From the NCBI GenBank assembly GCA_020630595.1, contig JAHDBC010000019.1:1-38986 (forward strand): DNA of 38,986 nt. The letters are read 5' to 3'. The notes below the pieces were generated by a model. That model did no database searches. It saw only the letters and a program-made list of their open reading frames with translations, and had not been told where the DNA came from. The position numbers and the translations under genes are program-made. This DNA comes from Planktomarina sp. (GTDB lineage Bacteria; Pseudomonadota; Alphaproteobacteria; Rhodobacterales; Rhodobacteraceae). Shown piece after piece: positions 1 through 7,920 of the stretch (position 1 is the first letter of the stretch; the number at the start of each line of letters is the position of its first letter).

Positions 1-6
1 GTGCCG

Positions 7-37
7 GCTGCCCCCTGCGGCGTTCGCAAGGGGCAGC
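7..37 (-). terminator. Hairpin downstream of the DUF3618-like gene
   Basis: GCTGCCCC at 7-14 pairs with GGGGCAGC at 30-37, with three further pairs inside after one mismatch. It lies just beyond the minus-strand stop codon at 46, where an operon terminator is expected. No T-tract is visible because the window ends, so this is a likely rather than proven terminator. Confidence 0.5.
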
Positions 38-45
38 GGCTGTGT

Positions 46-798
46 TCATGAACGGGCTTCGGGTTGTTCTGCGTCCACGCCCAGTTTGGAGCGCAAGGCG
101 ATGTGTGCCTTGTCCATTTCATCATTCAAGGCGGATTTCGCAGCGGCCATCATGGCATCGCGATGTGCGCCCATCAGGGCATCTTCTTTGCGTGTTGCTG
201 GCAAAACAGCGGCGACCAACGCCCCCAGGCCCGCGGCCACGGCCCCAACCGCAAGGGGCTTTTGGACCATGGCGGTCTTCGATTTTGCTGCGACTGCCGC
301 AGCTTGTTGTTCGACCTTTTCCTGTGCGGAAATCGCCGCTTCGCGTGCGGCACGCACCCGTGTGCGGGCAGCCGGCGAAAGACTTTCCAGCCCATCTTCG
401 ATCTTTGTGCGCAGCCACGCGGCGCGGGGTTGTTGGTTTGCAACCGCATCGGACTGCTGCTGCATTTCGGCGTCCGCGGCCCGAACACGTTCATCAAACC
501 CGATCAATGCTTGTTCGGGATCAAGGGATGCGTTGTTGGACACGGTGGGTGCCTTACGCGCCCCCGCACCAGTCAAAAGCAGGCCAATCCCAGCACCGAC
601 CAAAGCGAAGGCCGCTGGGTTCGATGATGCGGCTGACCATGCCTGACGGCCAATGTCTGACCCGTATCGGTCAAAGAGATCAGCGGCATGGGTTTTGACC
701 GTGTCGGGATGAACTGCGGCAGCAAGCGTATCCAACGAATTGGCCAGCTGTGCACGTTCTGCGTCGACGTCATGTTGCATGGATTTCAAATCAGGCAT
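46..798 (-). CDS. DUF3618-like membrane-associated protein
   Basis: A 250-residue protein. Its N-terminus (a pattern like ERAQLANSLDTLAAAV) resembles the DUF3618 motif of short alphaproteobacterial membrane-associated proteins. Two hydrophobic Gly/Ala-rich stretches, near residues 62-80 and 180-202, could cross or enter the inner membrane. The segment between them and the C-terminus are charged, Ala-rich and probably helical or coiled-coil. It is the last gene of a three-gene minus-strand unit and overlaps the holin-like gene upstream by 8 bases. The EcfG-type promoter ahead of the DUF883-like gene may serve the whole set. A role in envelope stress is inferred from context; no enzymatic motif is visible. 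Confidence 0.65.
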   Translation of the reverse strand: MPDLKSMQHDVDAERAQLANSLDTLAAAVHPDTVKTHAADLFDRYGSDIGRQAWSAASSNPAAFALVGAGIGLLLTGAGARKAPTVSNNASLDPEQALIGFDERVRAADAEMQQQSDAVANQQPRAAWLRTKIEDGLESLSPAARTRVRAAREAAISAQEKVEQQAAAVAAKSKTAMVQKPLAVGAVAAGLGALVAAVLPATRKEDALMGAHRDAMMAAAKSALNDEMDKAHIALRSKLGVDAEQPEARS

Positions 799-1186
799 TT
801 GTTGCCTCCTTCACGGTTTTGATGTCCTGCTTCAGATTTGCCATTGTTCTGGTGGGTTCCAGCGCATCCGCGGACAAGCGCGATTTGCCAGCAAACACCA
901 GAACTGCTGCCACCAAAAGGATGACGCCCCCAACCATCAGTGCAGACTGGCCCGCAGTGAAGCCAAGGGTTGCGACAAACGCCACCAATGCACCCGCCAA
1001 GACATTCAATGCCGTCAGCGCCAGCAAAGCGGCAATGCCAAAAAACACGATACCCGTCACAGCACGCGACATGTTCTGCGAAAGTTCTGCCTTGGCAAGG
1101 TGCAGTTCCTTTTGCATCAGGTTAACGAAATGCTTCAGCGCACCCGTCAAAAGACTGGGCGCTTGCCGTGGATCAGGATGTTCCAT
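791..1186 (-). CDS. Phage-holin-like (Holin-X type) membrane protein
   Basis: A 131-residue protein. An amphipathic N-terminal helix (about residues 12-40, with KHFVNLMQKELHLAKAEL) is followed by two long hydrophobic segments near residues 43-70 and 78-100. This layout matches the 'phage holin family'/Holin-X proteins (PF07332-like) common in bacterial chromosomes, where they are not phage lysis genes. A purine-rich ribosome-binding stretch (AGGGGGG) sits about 8 bases before the ATG. It overlaps both neighbours (14 bases upstream, 8 downstream), so translation is probably coupled. The context suggests an inner-membrane stress protein; the biochemical role is unknown. Confidence 0.65.
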   Translation of the reverse strand: MEHPDPRQAPSLLTGALKHFVNLMQKELHLAKAELSQNMSRAVTGIVFFGIAALLALTALNVLAGALVAFVATLGFTAGQSALMVGGVILLVAAVLVFAGKSRLSADALEPTRTMANLKQDIKTVKEATNA

Positions 1187-1625
1187 GGTATGGCCCCCCT
1201 GCCTGTGTGCCCCACGGATCGTCTGTAAGCGTTGCAGGGATTTCTTTCGGGCCGCGCGCCTTTAGAAATCGGGTCGCTGCAAAGCCCGCCAATGCCGCCG
1301 CACCCAAAAACACGACAGGGTTTTCGCGCGCAAAACTGGCAACATCACGGCCAACTGCGGAAATATCAGCAGTGCGCAGCTTTTGTGCGAACCCTTCAAT
1401 CTGCGCGGCGACCTGTTCGGCTGCCTGTGCCTGTACGCTTCCGTAAGGCAATTGCCCCGCTGCAGCATCCGCAGCGTCAGCAAAATGTTCGATTTCTTCG
1501 GCCGCTTGATCACGCGCGTGGGCCGCTCGTGCTTTGGCATCCGCCCGCACGGCTTCGAAGGCATCATCACGCACTTCAGCCGCTTTGATGTGTGCGGCAC
1601 TTGTCAGATTGGTTTTGTCTTGCAT
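1173..1625 (-). CDS. YtxH/nutrient-deprivation-induced-like protein
   Basis: A 150-residue protein with a long charged, Ala/Glu-rich N-terminal half, probably helical, and one hydrophobic segment near residues 107-122 preceded by ARENPVVFLGAAAL. This 'xxNP' plus membrane-anchor layout recurs in small stress-induced proteins annotated as YtxH, ElaB/YqjD or nutrient deprivation-induced. A strong ribosome-binding site (AGGAGG) lies about 8 bases before the ATG. It begins 58 bases after the DUF883-like gene and overlaps the holin-like gene by 14 bases. No promoter of its own was seen, so read-through from the gene upstream is likely. Confidence 0.6.
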   Translation of the reverse strand: MQDKTNLTSAAHIKAAEVRDDAFEAVRADAKARAAHARDQAAEEIEHFADAADAAAGQLPYGSVQAQAAEQVAAQIEGFAQKLRTADISAVGRDVASFARENPVVFLGAAALAGFAATRFLKARGPKEIPATLTDDPWGTQAGGPYHGTS

Positions 1626-1683
1626 AACCGATCCTCCTGTTTCTTGGAAAAATTGAACGGATTGGGTCAGATCCCAACGGCCC

Positions 1684-1989
1684 TTAGCTGCGACGCCCGT
1701 TGATCAATGCGCCCAGCAACAGACCAACGCCCGCTGCAATCGCCACAGATGTCGCCGGATTTTGGCGAACGAATGTTTTTGCGTCGTCTGCATATTTGGA
1801 CAGTTCCTGTTCGAACCCTTTGGCCACATCGGCCAATTCGTCCGCATGTGCTTTGACCTGCGCGCGACCATCGTCCAAAGCTGATTTCAGGCTATCGCCT
1901 GCGTCTTTCGCGGTTGCCTTTATGCTTTCGGCAGTGGTGGCCTTTGCCTTGCCATTTTTGTAATCGGTTGGTGCTTTTGCAGTCGCCAT
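1684..1989 (-). CDS. DUF883/ElaB-YqjD-like small membrane-anchored protein
   Basis: A 101-residue protein starting at the ATG at 1989, chosen because GGAAGG lies about 7 bases upstream; an upstream in-frame start at 2016 lacks this support. The body is a charged helix, followed by FVRQNPATSVAIAAGVGLLLGAL, the classic C-terminal anchor of DUF883 (ElaB/YqjD) proteins, which in E. coli tether ribosomes to the inner membrane in stationary phase. An exact EcfG-type promoter lies 38 bases upstream. First gene of a likely four-gene unit with the three genes that follow on the minus strand. Confidence 0.75.
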   Translation of the reverse strand: MATAKAPTDYKNGKAKATTAESIKATAKDAGDSLKSALDDGRAQVKAHADELADVAKGFEQELSKYADDAKTFVRQNPATSVAIAAGVGLLLGALINGRRS

Positions 1990-2026
1990 TTTGACGTTCC
2001 TTCCGTTTGTTTTCAATCAGTTAACA

Positions 2027-2051
2027 AACGCAACGCCCCGGCGAAGGTTCC
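2027..2051 (-). promoter_or_regulatory. EcfG-type promoter for the DUF883-like operon
   Basis: On the minus strand GGAAC (2051-2047), a 16-base spacer, then CGTT (2030-2027). This is an exact match to the alphaproteobacterial general-stress sigma consensus, placed 38 bases before the ATG at 1989. Confidence 0.75.
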
Positions 2052-2064
2052 AAAGATATTTGGC

Positions 2065-3009
2065 TTAGGCAGGCACTTTTCCCAAGGTGTCCGCCTTTTG
2101 CGCATCGCGGTGTCCCATGGGCAGGTCCCGGCCTTGTGTGGTGTCACGGCGGGTTTGGGCCTCCATCTCTGCGTTTAATTCAGCGCCGATCAATACGATG
2201 AAAGCCGACAGCCAAAGCCATGTCAAAAGCACGACAACACCGCCCAATGCCCCGAATGTTTCATTGTAGGACCCAAAGTTGCTGACATAAAACGCAAAGC
2301 CAGCAGATCCGATCATCCACAACAAACACGCCAAGATGCTGCCGGGGCTGGCCCAGACCCATTCCGGGGCATCACGCGCCGGTCCAAACCGGTACACGAC
2401 AGCAAGACCCGAAATGGTCAGGCACGCCAAAAGCGCGAAAGACAGAACCAGAATGACGGGTTCAGCCAAAGGCCCAAGATCGATCCACAACAAAGCGGAC
2501 GGCAAGGCCAGCACCGTGATCAGGCCCACGATCATGCCGATGATCATGAAAAGGGTCAAAGCAAAGGTCCGCAACTTCAGCGCGATGAACCCGCGGGTTT
2601 CGGTCTCTGCGTAGGCGACGTTCAATCCGCCAATCAAACTGCCGACACCGTTGGATGCGGAATAGAATGCCAGCGCCAAGCCGAATGCCGCAGCCCAGCT
2701 GAGCCCGTTGGAGTCCGCCCCTGTCACGGCAGTGATTTGGTCAAGGATGATGTCAACGATATCCTGTGGGATCAGGCCTGCAACGCTTTCGATTTGCGCA
2801 GCGACGTCTGTCGGATCAATGAACACGCCGGAAATCGCCATCAATGCCGCAATCGCCGGGAACAACGCTAGAAAGCCGTAGAACGCCACACCCGCTGCGA
2901 TCAAACCAACCTGGTCTTCGGCAATGCGATCTTTCAATCGCAACGCGATGTCTTTCCAACCCTTTGCCGGGATTTCCGTGGGAATGTCTGCCTCGCGTCC
3001 CCGTGCCAT
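2065..3009 (-). CDS. YihY/virulence factor BrkB family membrane protein
   Basis: A 314-residue polytopic inner-membrane protein. The pattern from about residue 35 (GLIAAGVAFYGFLALFPAI) is the signature opening of the YihY/BrkB family, once misnamed ribonuclease BN. Further membrane segments lie near residues 95-120, 140-165, 180-205, 215-245 and 250-275. The tail is hydrophilic. A ribosome-binding site (GGGGAG) sits about 8 bases before the ATG. It lies between stress genes; upstream there is only a poor EcfG match (GGGAAC, 17 bases, CATT), so regulation by EcfG is uncertain. The family has no settled function; an envelope or transport role is usually suggested. Confidence 0.85.
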   Translation of the reverse strand: MARGREADIPTEIPAKGWKDIALRLKDRIAEDQVGLIAAGVAFYGFLALFPAIAALMAISGVFIDPTDVAAQIESVAGLIPQDIVDIILDQITAVTGADSNGLSWAAAFGLALAFYSASNGVGSLIGGLNVAYAETETRGFIALKLRTFALTLFMIIGMIVGLITVLALPSALLWIDLGPLAEPVILVLSFALLACLTISGLAVVYRFGPARDAPEWVWASPGSILACLLWMIGSAGFAFYVSNFGSYNETFGALGGVVVLLTWLWLSAFIVLIGAELNAEMEAQTRRDTTQGRDLPMGHRDAQKADTLGKVPA

Positions 3010-3101
3010 TCAAATGCTCCCCTATTCTGGTACAACTCAATGATGTTGGTGGGGTGTTTGTTCCCAAAGGCCGCAGTTTTGTGCCTGCGACGATTCAACA
3101 T

Positions 3102-3126
3102 GGAACAGGGATTTGGCTTTTGCGTT
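3102..3126 (+). promoter_or_regulatory. EcfG-type promoter for the 57-residue membrane protein
   Basis: GGAAC (3102-3106), 16 bases, CGTT (3123-3126), an exact match to the general-stress sigma consensus, 22 bases before the ATG at 3149. Confidence 0.8.
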
Positions 3127-3148
3127 GAGCACGTGAAAGGAGCCAAGC

Positions 3149-3322
3149 ATGACGACTGAACTGTTTCTTACCGGACTGGCAGCCGTCGTTTTGGTCGCGG
3201 CTTTGATCATGGCTCAGTCAACGCGCTGGACGTCAGACGAAGATACAAAAAACAACAAGTCAAAGTCTTATCGGCACCGTCGAAGACAACGCGACGAAAA
3301 TGGCAGGTCAGACAACAGATAA
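3149..3322 (+). CDS. Small one-pass membrane protein, probable EcfG target
   Basis: A 57-residue open frame that length cut-offs would miss. It has its own promoter (exact EcfG pattern 22 bases upstream), a strong ribosome-binding site (AAGGAG, 7 bases before the ATG) and a terminator hairpin right after its TAA. Residues 5-23 (LFLTGLAAVVLVAALIMAQ) form a single hydrophobic segment; the rest is highly charged and basic (YRHRRRQR), giving a predicted N-out, cytoplasmic C-terminal tail. I do not recognise a family. The complete set of expression signals makes it much more convincing than a random short frame. Function unknown; membrane-linked stress role inferred from context only. Confidence 0.7.
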   Translation: MTTELFLTGLAAVVLVAALIMAQSTRWTSDEDTKNNKSKSYRHRRRQRDENGRSDNR

Positions 3323-3330
3323 AGAAGACT

Positions 3331-3368
3331 GCAAACGGCCCCATGCATCACGGCGCGGGGCCGTTTGC
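3331..3368. terminator. Bidirectional terminator hairpin
   Basis: A perfect 12-base stem, GCAAACGGCCCC (3331-3342) with GGGGCCGTTTGC (3357-3368), around a 14-base loop. It sits between the plus-strand 57-residue gene and the minus-strand exoD gene, whose 3' ends face each other. The minus-strand flank is T-rich. Confidence 0.85.
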
Positions 3369-3393
3369 GTTTCTGGGTGCGGAACCGATTTGC

Positions 3394-4014
3394 CTAAAGC
3401 GTCGTGGCCAACGCAACCGCGCCCAAAGGCAAGGAAAAGGCCACCGGGATAAGACAAATGCCAACCAGCGCAAAAAGCCCATCGCGGACCAGGATGCCGG
3501 TCGCGATCATAGCGGTGCCCAGCCCGATGATCGTAGACGAAAATGGCACAAATTCCAAAAGTGGAACGAACAAACCCACGCAACACAGCAAACCGAAATA
3601 AGCGCGGGCAGCGGTGTCTGTCACCAGCCAGCAAAAACGCGGACGTGTTCGCCGGTCAATCCACGCCGCAACCTTGTGAATGCGTGCCAAAGCCTGTTCG
3701 ACAGTTTGGCCCTGCAATTGGAAATTCTTAAGGTAATTGGGCAGCCATATGTGTTTGCGCCCCAACACCCCTTGCAGCGCGATAAGACTGATCATCAAGC
3801 CACAGATAGAACTGAACAATGGAATCCCGCTTAGCGGTGAAAACAGCAACAACCCAACAGCCAATAGCGCTGCGGCAAAGGATGCGCGGCTGTAATCTTC
3901 AAGAATTTCACCGATGGTTGTTGAACCGGGCGTTTGTGGTTCATTGTTTTCAACGACAGCGTCTTCCAGTGTTTCCACGATATCGGTCACAGGTTGGAGG
4001 GATTGGCTGTCCAT
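3394..4014 (-). CDS. exoD: Exopolysaccharide synthesis protein ExoD family
   Basis: A 206-residue inner-membrane protein. The motif GRKHIWLPNYLKNFQL followed by the WIDRRTRPR signature is typical of ExoD (PF06055), known in rhizobia for effects on exopolysaccharide and symbiosis. Hydrophobic segments lie near residues 46-63, 65-83, 138-155, 160-175 and 180-200. The N-terminal 40 residues are acidic and soluble. A ribosome-binding site (AGGAGA) precedes the ATG, and an exact EcfG-type promoter lies 51 bases upstream, just beyond the stop of the phospholipase D-like gene, so exoD probably has its own stress-induced transcript. Confidence 0.85.
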   Translation of the reverse strand: MDSQSLQPVTDIVETLEDAVVENNEPQTPGSTTIGEILEDYSRASFAAALLAVGLLLFSPLSGIPLFSSICGLMISLIALQGVLGRKHIWLPNYLKNFQLQGQTVEQALARIHKVAAWIDRRTRPRFCWLVTDTAARAYFGLLCCVGLFVPLLEFVPFSSTIIGLGTAMIATGILVRDGLFALVGICLIPVAFSLPLGAVALATTL

Positions 4015-4064
4015 GAATCCTGATCTCCTGCCTGGTGGAAAGGGTTAAGAAAAACTCACTGACA

Positions 4065-4089
4065 AACGAACAAGACGGCAAAGGGTTCC
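4065..4089 (-). promoter_or_regulatory. EcfG-type promoter for exoD
   Basis: On the minus strand GGAAC (4089-4085), 16 bases, CGTT (4068-4065). Exact match to the consensus; it lies between the PLD stop at 4094 and the exoD start at 4014. Confidence 0.8.
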
Positions 4090-4093
4090 TTGA

Positions 4094-5647
4094 TCACACC
4101 ATCTCTGCCGGGACAAAAGGCAGGCGAACCCCAAATCGTTTTGCGCGCGCCTTGGGATAAGGCACAAGAAACCCTGATCGGCGCGTGGGGGGCCGGGCAG
4201 CATTCGCCAAAATCAGGCGACGCCATATCTGTGCGGGGTGGTCTGCATTCAGCATCGCATCCACATTTTCATCGGGCCACCAATGCGCATAGCATCGGTT
4301 CAACAGGTGCCGCACGGTCGTTCTGTCGCGCAGGTGAAACGCCGCTTCGCTGTCCCACCGAAAACTGCGACCGTTCAAATTCGCAGACCCGATTATCGCT
4401 TGTGCCCCATCGAAAACCGACACTTTGGAATGAACATAAATGATCGGCGATGATGACGCTGTCTGGCGCCCCGTTTCGTCTGCATGCCTTTGTTGCACGG
4501 GGCTGGCCAGACAAAGCCTGTCACCGAACGCGCGTTGCAGAACCGACAGGCATTTGTTTTGCAGAAACTCTCCGTAGCGGGCATCAAGTCCGGCACTGTT
4601 TTGGAACGCAATGTCTTCGGGCGCTGCAGGCAAAACAAGGATCAGGTTCAGGGCCGGGTTCGACCGCCCTGCCCGCGCCAGAACGCGCGCGAATGCAGGA
4701 TCCCGAAAAAACTGCGTTTCCAAATAGATCAGATTTTCTGCGGTCTTTGCGGCATCACAGTGCGCATCAAAAATTTCCTGAACACGCAGGTCCGGCGACA
4801 TGGAAAGCAAATCACGATCATGTTTCGCCGACAGCGTGCGCAAAAACGCAGTTCTTCGCTGCGATGGCGGTTTCCGTGCCTCCGTCACAGATCGGAAAGA
4901 CTGCAAATGATCCTGCGCAACAGTGGCAAGTTCTGGGTCATCCAGCAGAATTTGAACATCGTGCCACGTTTCGCGGCTTTCCTGATCGTGGGTCAACGTA
5001 TCGTAGCGCCGGTCGTTCTGATCCAGCCCGCCCATATAAACGTGGCGGCGGTCAATCACTGCGATTTTTTGGTGGTGCGTCACTGGGTGCAACGGCACAG
5101 GCGGCCAAAGGCGGACCTTTGCTTCGCCAGTCGCGGCTTTCGTCACAAAGGGCGCAAGGCCCGGATACACTTCTGAAAACGTCCGGTGTGACGTGGTTTC
5201 GGACGCGCCAAAACCCGCGACAACATCCACGATCCTTTTGCGCGACAGCGGCCACAGCAACGCTGCATTCAGCCTGCCGATGCGTGCGGGATGGCGGTGA
5301 CAGTCCACAGACAGGTTATGCGGGGTCTTGATCACCTCTTGCAGGGCCATGGCCTGCCGCATCGACATCCAGCACAAACGGTGCATGTCTGCGCCGACAA
5401 CGGGGTCGAAATCAGACAGGATGATTTTGATTTTGACGCCCCTGTTTAGCACATGGGCCAAAAGATCGAACCAGTCTGAACCGATCTGACGGGCGTCTTT
5501 GCTGCGCAGTTTTGTGGTGAAATCAAAGACCCTAAAGCCGGCGACAATTTCAGTGTGCGCATGCAACACCGCGCGTTCAAACGCAGGGTACGCTTCTGCT
5601 GCAGTCATCAGGACCGTGCAGGGTGTTGCGCTTTCGATATGCGACAT
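4094..5647 (-). CDS. Phospholipase D-like protein with two HKD motifs
   Basis: A 517-residue protein of the phospholipase D/cardiolipin synthase superfamily. Both catalytic HxK(x4)D motifs are intact: H192-K194-D199 (HHQKIAVIDRRHVYMGG) and H406-K408-D413 (HSKVSVFDGAQAIIGSANL). No signal peptide or N-terminal membrane segment is visible, unlike classical cardiolipin synthase, so it is probably soluble or peripheral. It likely cleaves or exchanges phosphodiester bonds in phospholipids; the substrate cannot be read from sequence. It starts 3 bases after the sensor kinase stop, placing it in the nepR-ecfG-kinase transcript. That arrangement links membrane lipid turnover to the general stress response. 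Confidence 0.85.
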   Translation of the reverse strand: MSHIESATPCTVLMTAAEAYPAFERAVLHAHTEIVAGFRVFDFTTKLRSKDARQIGSDWFDLLAHVLNRGVKIKIILSDFDPVVGADMHRLCWMSMRQAMALQEVIKTPHNLSVDCHRHPARIGRLNAALLWPLSRKRIVDVVAGFGASETTSHRTFSEVYPGLAPFVTKAATGEAKVRLWPPVPLHPVTHHQKIAVIDRRHVYMGGLDQNDRRYDTLTHDQESRETWHDVQILLDDPELATVAQDHLQSFRSVTEARKPPSQRRTAFLRTLSAKHDRDLLSMSPDLRVQEIFDAHCDAAKTAENLIYLETQFFRDPAFARVLARAGRSNPALNLILVLPAAPEDIAFQNSAGLDARYGEFLQNKCLSVLQRAFGDRLCLASPVQQRHADETGRQTASSSPIIYVHSKVSVFDGAQAIIGSANLNGRSFRWDSEAAFHLRDRTTVRHLLNRCYAHWWPDENVDAMLNADHPAQIWRRLILANAARPPTRRSGFLVPYPKARAKRFGVRLPFVPAEMV

Positions 5648-5650
5648 GGG

Positions 5651-7360
5651 CTAGTATTCAAGCGGTTCTTGTCTGAATTCTTCGATCTTAAACGACGCGA
5701 TGACCCGATAAGTTTCATCAGTTTCCTGAATATCTGTCGTCGCATTCAGCTGAAGCCCAAAGGCACGAATAAGCTGCTGACCCAGCCCGCTTGAATTTTC
5801 ATCCCGGGCACGTTCCTTTTGGGGCTTTGTGTTTTCGATTTCCAGACGGGCAATCCCCGGTTCCGAGATTTCAAGCGTAATGTGCACCCGCGGATCACGG
5901 CCACCGCCGTATTTCACAGCGTTCGTCAAACATTCCGCCACCAGCATGGACAATGGAACCGCCTGATCCGGAAACAACCGAATGCGTGCCAAATCGGTGG
6001 TGATCTGGGTTGGTTTTTGGGTCGAATTGCCCATCGCTTGGGTCTGGTCGACAATTTGTTTGATCAAGCGGCCTGCATCAACTTCGTTCAGGTTTTCAAC
6101 CTGATAAAGTGTGCGGTGAACGCCAGACAACCCCATGATCCGATCTTGAACCTGACGCAGTGCTTGTTTCGTTTCGGCCATATGCGCCTTGCGAATTTGC
6201 ATATTCATGATCGACGACACGATCTGAAGATTGTTTTTCACCCGGTGGTGAACTTCTTTCAGCAGCACAGATTTTTCATGAACCCGATTTTCCAATTCCG
6301 CCTCATCGCGCAAAACGGATTCGGCCAAAACCGAAAACCCTTCGTGCAGCTGGCGCAATTCAACCGGGGCCGTCACAGGGGGGCGAACCGTCGGCAGCTT
6401 TCGATTGTCAGCAAACCGCTGCATCATCGCATGCAGGCTACGAACCCCTGCTATGACAAAGCGATCTACGACAAACCAAACAACCGTCAGGCTTGCCAAC
6501 CACATCAATATGGGCAGTCCAATGTTCAGATATTGCGGCGCGGCCTGTGCAACGATTTTGCTTCTGTTCCACGCGGCCAACGCATAGACGACACCGGGTG
6601 TGATGGGGACAACAGTATAGATCAACTCTTCGCCCAACTGGTTTTCGGAAACAAAGGTTTCCGCAGATTCCCGCACCAATTCAGACAGCAAAATGTCTTT
6701 GGGCAAATTTTCGTTGGCATCTTCGCGGGTTTGTTCTGATGACAGAAGATCCCCAACGGAATTGAACGTGATCAGCAATTCCGGTTCTGCGTTGCCAAGA
6801 AAGTCATCCTTGTTTCCAACATCCCCCACGGGCAGGGATATCGACACGAACCCAATCAATGTGTCGCCTTCAAAAAGCGGTTCAGTAACAATGAGGACGC
6901 TTTGCCGCGACCCCGGCGCATCCAAATTTACCGTCATCATGGGCCGGGGCGATTCAATGCTTGCCGCGAAATTGGGGAAGGATGAAAAATCAAGCGTTCG
7001 GTTGGCGGTGGAACACGCGCTTATTCCAGTGACATCTGTGAATCCAACAAACGCAAACGTCGGGTTCTTTGCCAAATATGCGTTTACCGCGTCACGGCAA
7101 AGATCGACGTCCATATTCCGAAAATCAATCAAGCCCCCGATGGCCTGTGCGGCGCCAAAGGTTTCAAGGATGACTTCCTTTTCGCCAGACACGGCCTGTT
7201 CAGTCATCGCCAAAAGGGACAATTCTGACCGCGTTTGCACCTGTTCCAGAAGTTGCTGATTTTGAACCACACCGATGATGCCCAACGGCAACAGCGCAAG
7301 CGTCAGAAAAAACACGACACGGGCTGTCAGTCCGTTGGGAAGCGACAGGATCTGCTTCAC
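5651..7360 (-). CDS. HisKA_2-family sensor histidine kinase of the general stress response
   Basis: A 569-residue inner-membrane kinase. Membrane helix one is near residues 14-31, an approximately 240-residue extracytoplasmic sensor (cache-like in size) follows, then helix two near 279-298. The H-box KEVHHRVKNNLQIVSS places the phosphoacceptor at His372, typical of HisKA_2 (HWE-related) kinases. The N-box is around Asn480 (ECLTNAVKYGG) and a G-box SSGLGQQL around 523-530. Kinases of this class phosphorylate PhyR-type regulators. The start overlaps the ecfG stop by 4 bases (ATGA). It is therefore the best candidate in the window for the signal input that phosphorylates PhyR. The ligand is unknown. 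Confidence 0.88.
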   Translation of the reverse strand: MKQILSLPNGLTARVVFFLTLALLPLGIIGVVQNQQLLEQVQTRSELSLLAMTEQAVSGEKEVILETFGAAQAIGGLIDFRNMDVDLCRDAVNAYLAKNPTFAFVGFTDVTGISACSTANRTLDFSSFPNFAASIESPRPMMTVNLDAPGSRQSVLIVTEPLFEGDTLIGFVSISLPVGDVGNKDDFLGNAEPELLITFNSVGDLLSSEQTREDANENLPKDILLSELVRESAETFVSENQLGEELIYTVVPITPGVVYALAAWNRSKIVAQAAPQYLNIGLPILMWLASLTVVWFVVDRFVIAGVRSLHAMMQRFADNRKLPTVRPPVTAPVELRQLHEGFSVLAESVLRDEAELENRVHEKSVLLKEVHHRVKNNLQIVSSIMNMQIRKAHMAETKQALRQVQDRIMGLSGVHRTLYQVENLNEVDAGRLIKQIVDQTQAMGNSTQKPTQITTDLARIRLFPDQAVPLSMLVAECLTNAVKYGGGRDPRVHITLEISEPGIARLEIENTKPQKERARDENSSGLGQQLIRAFGLQLNATTDIQETDETYRVIASFKIEEFRQEPLEY

Positions 7361-7920
7361 CCGACCGTCCCGTTGATGCGGTCCGCCACAACGGCCATTG
7401 TTGCGCTGTCCGTCAATTCGAAGACGTCGTTTTCATCAAGTTCCATCAGTTCAACCAGACGTTTTCTGCCGCGATTGACACGGCTTTTGATCGTGCCAAC
7501 GGCCACACCGCACATTTCCGCTGCTTCTTCGTACGCAAAGCCCGATGCCCCAACCAGAATCAGTGCCTCCCGCTGTTCGTCGGGCAGCGTCACAAATGCA
7601 GTCCGAAAATCCGCCATGTGCAACCGACCATCATGGTCGGGCTTTTGGGATAGGCTTTGGGTGAACACGCCATCCACATCTGCAACTTCGCGCACCGCTT
7701 TGCGGCGGTTGGAATAATAGGTATTGCGCAGGATCGTGAACAACCACGCGCGCATGTTTGTTCCAGCCTGGAATTTTTCAATGTTGGTCCAGGCTTTGAC
7801 GATTGTATCTTGAACCATGTCGTCCGCAGTCGCTGAATTGCGCGTCAGTGACATCGCGAATGCGCGCAGTGCCGGCAAATGATCCACCAATTCGTCCCGG
7901 GGGTCGGAAGCGGAACTCAT
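7357..7920 (-). CDS. ecfG: ECF sigma factor EcfG (general stress response)
   Basis: A 187-residue ECF-type sigma-70 factor. Region 2 spans about residues 10-75 (DDMVQDTIVKAW and NMRAWLFTILRN) and region 4 about 110-165 (LPDEQREALILVGASGFAYEEAAE, then GTIKSRVNRGRKRL as the recognition helix). These are typical of the EcfG group. It should direct RNA polymerase to GGAAC/CGTT promoters, several of which are found nearby. The start overlaps the nepR stop by 4 bases and its own stop overlaps the kinase start, so stoichiometry with its anti-sigma factor is probably set by translational coupling. Confidence 0.93.
   Translation of the reverse strand: MSSASDPRDELVDHLPALRAFAMSLTRNSATADDMVQDTIVKAWTNIEKFQAGTNMRAWLFTILRNTYYSNRRKAVREVADVDGVFTQSLSQKPDHDGRLHMADFRTAFVTLPDEQREALILVGASGFAYEEAAEMCGVAVGTIKSRVNRGRKRLVELMELDENDVFELTDSATMAVVADRINGTVG

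Noticed and set aside
791..1186. Prophage holin
   Set aside because: The holin-like protein is not accompanied by any other phage gene and belongs to a set of small membrane stress proteins.
3039..3064. Possible EcfG promoter before the BrkB-type gene (GGGAAC, 17 bases, CATT)
   Set aside because: The -10 element has a mismatch at a normally conserved base; not strong enough to list as a feature.
4450..5331. 293-residue plus-strand open frame
   Set aside because: Antisense to the phospholipase D-like gene with two intact HKD motifs.
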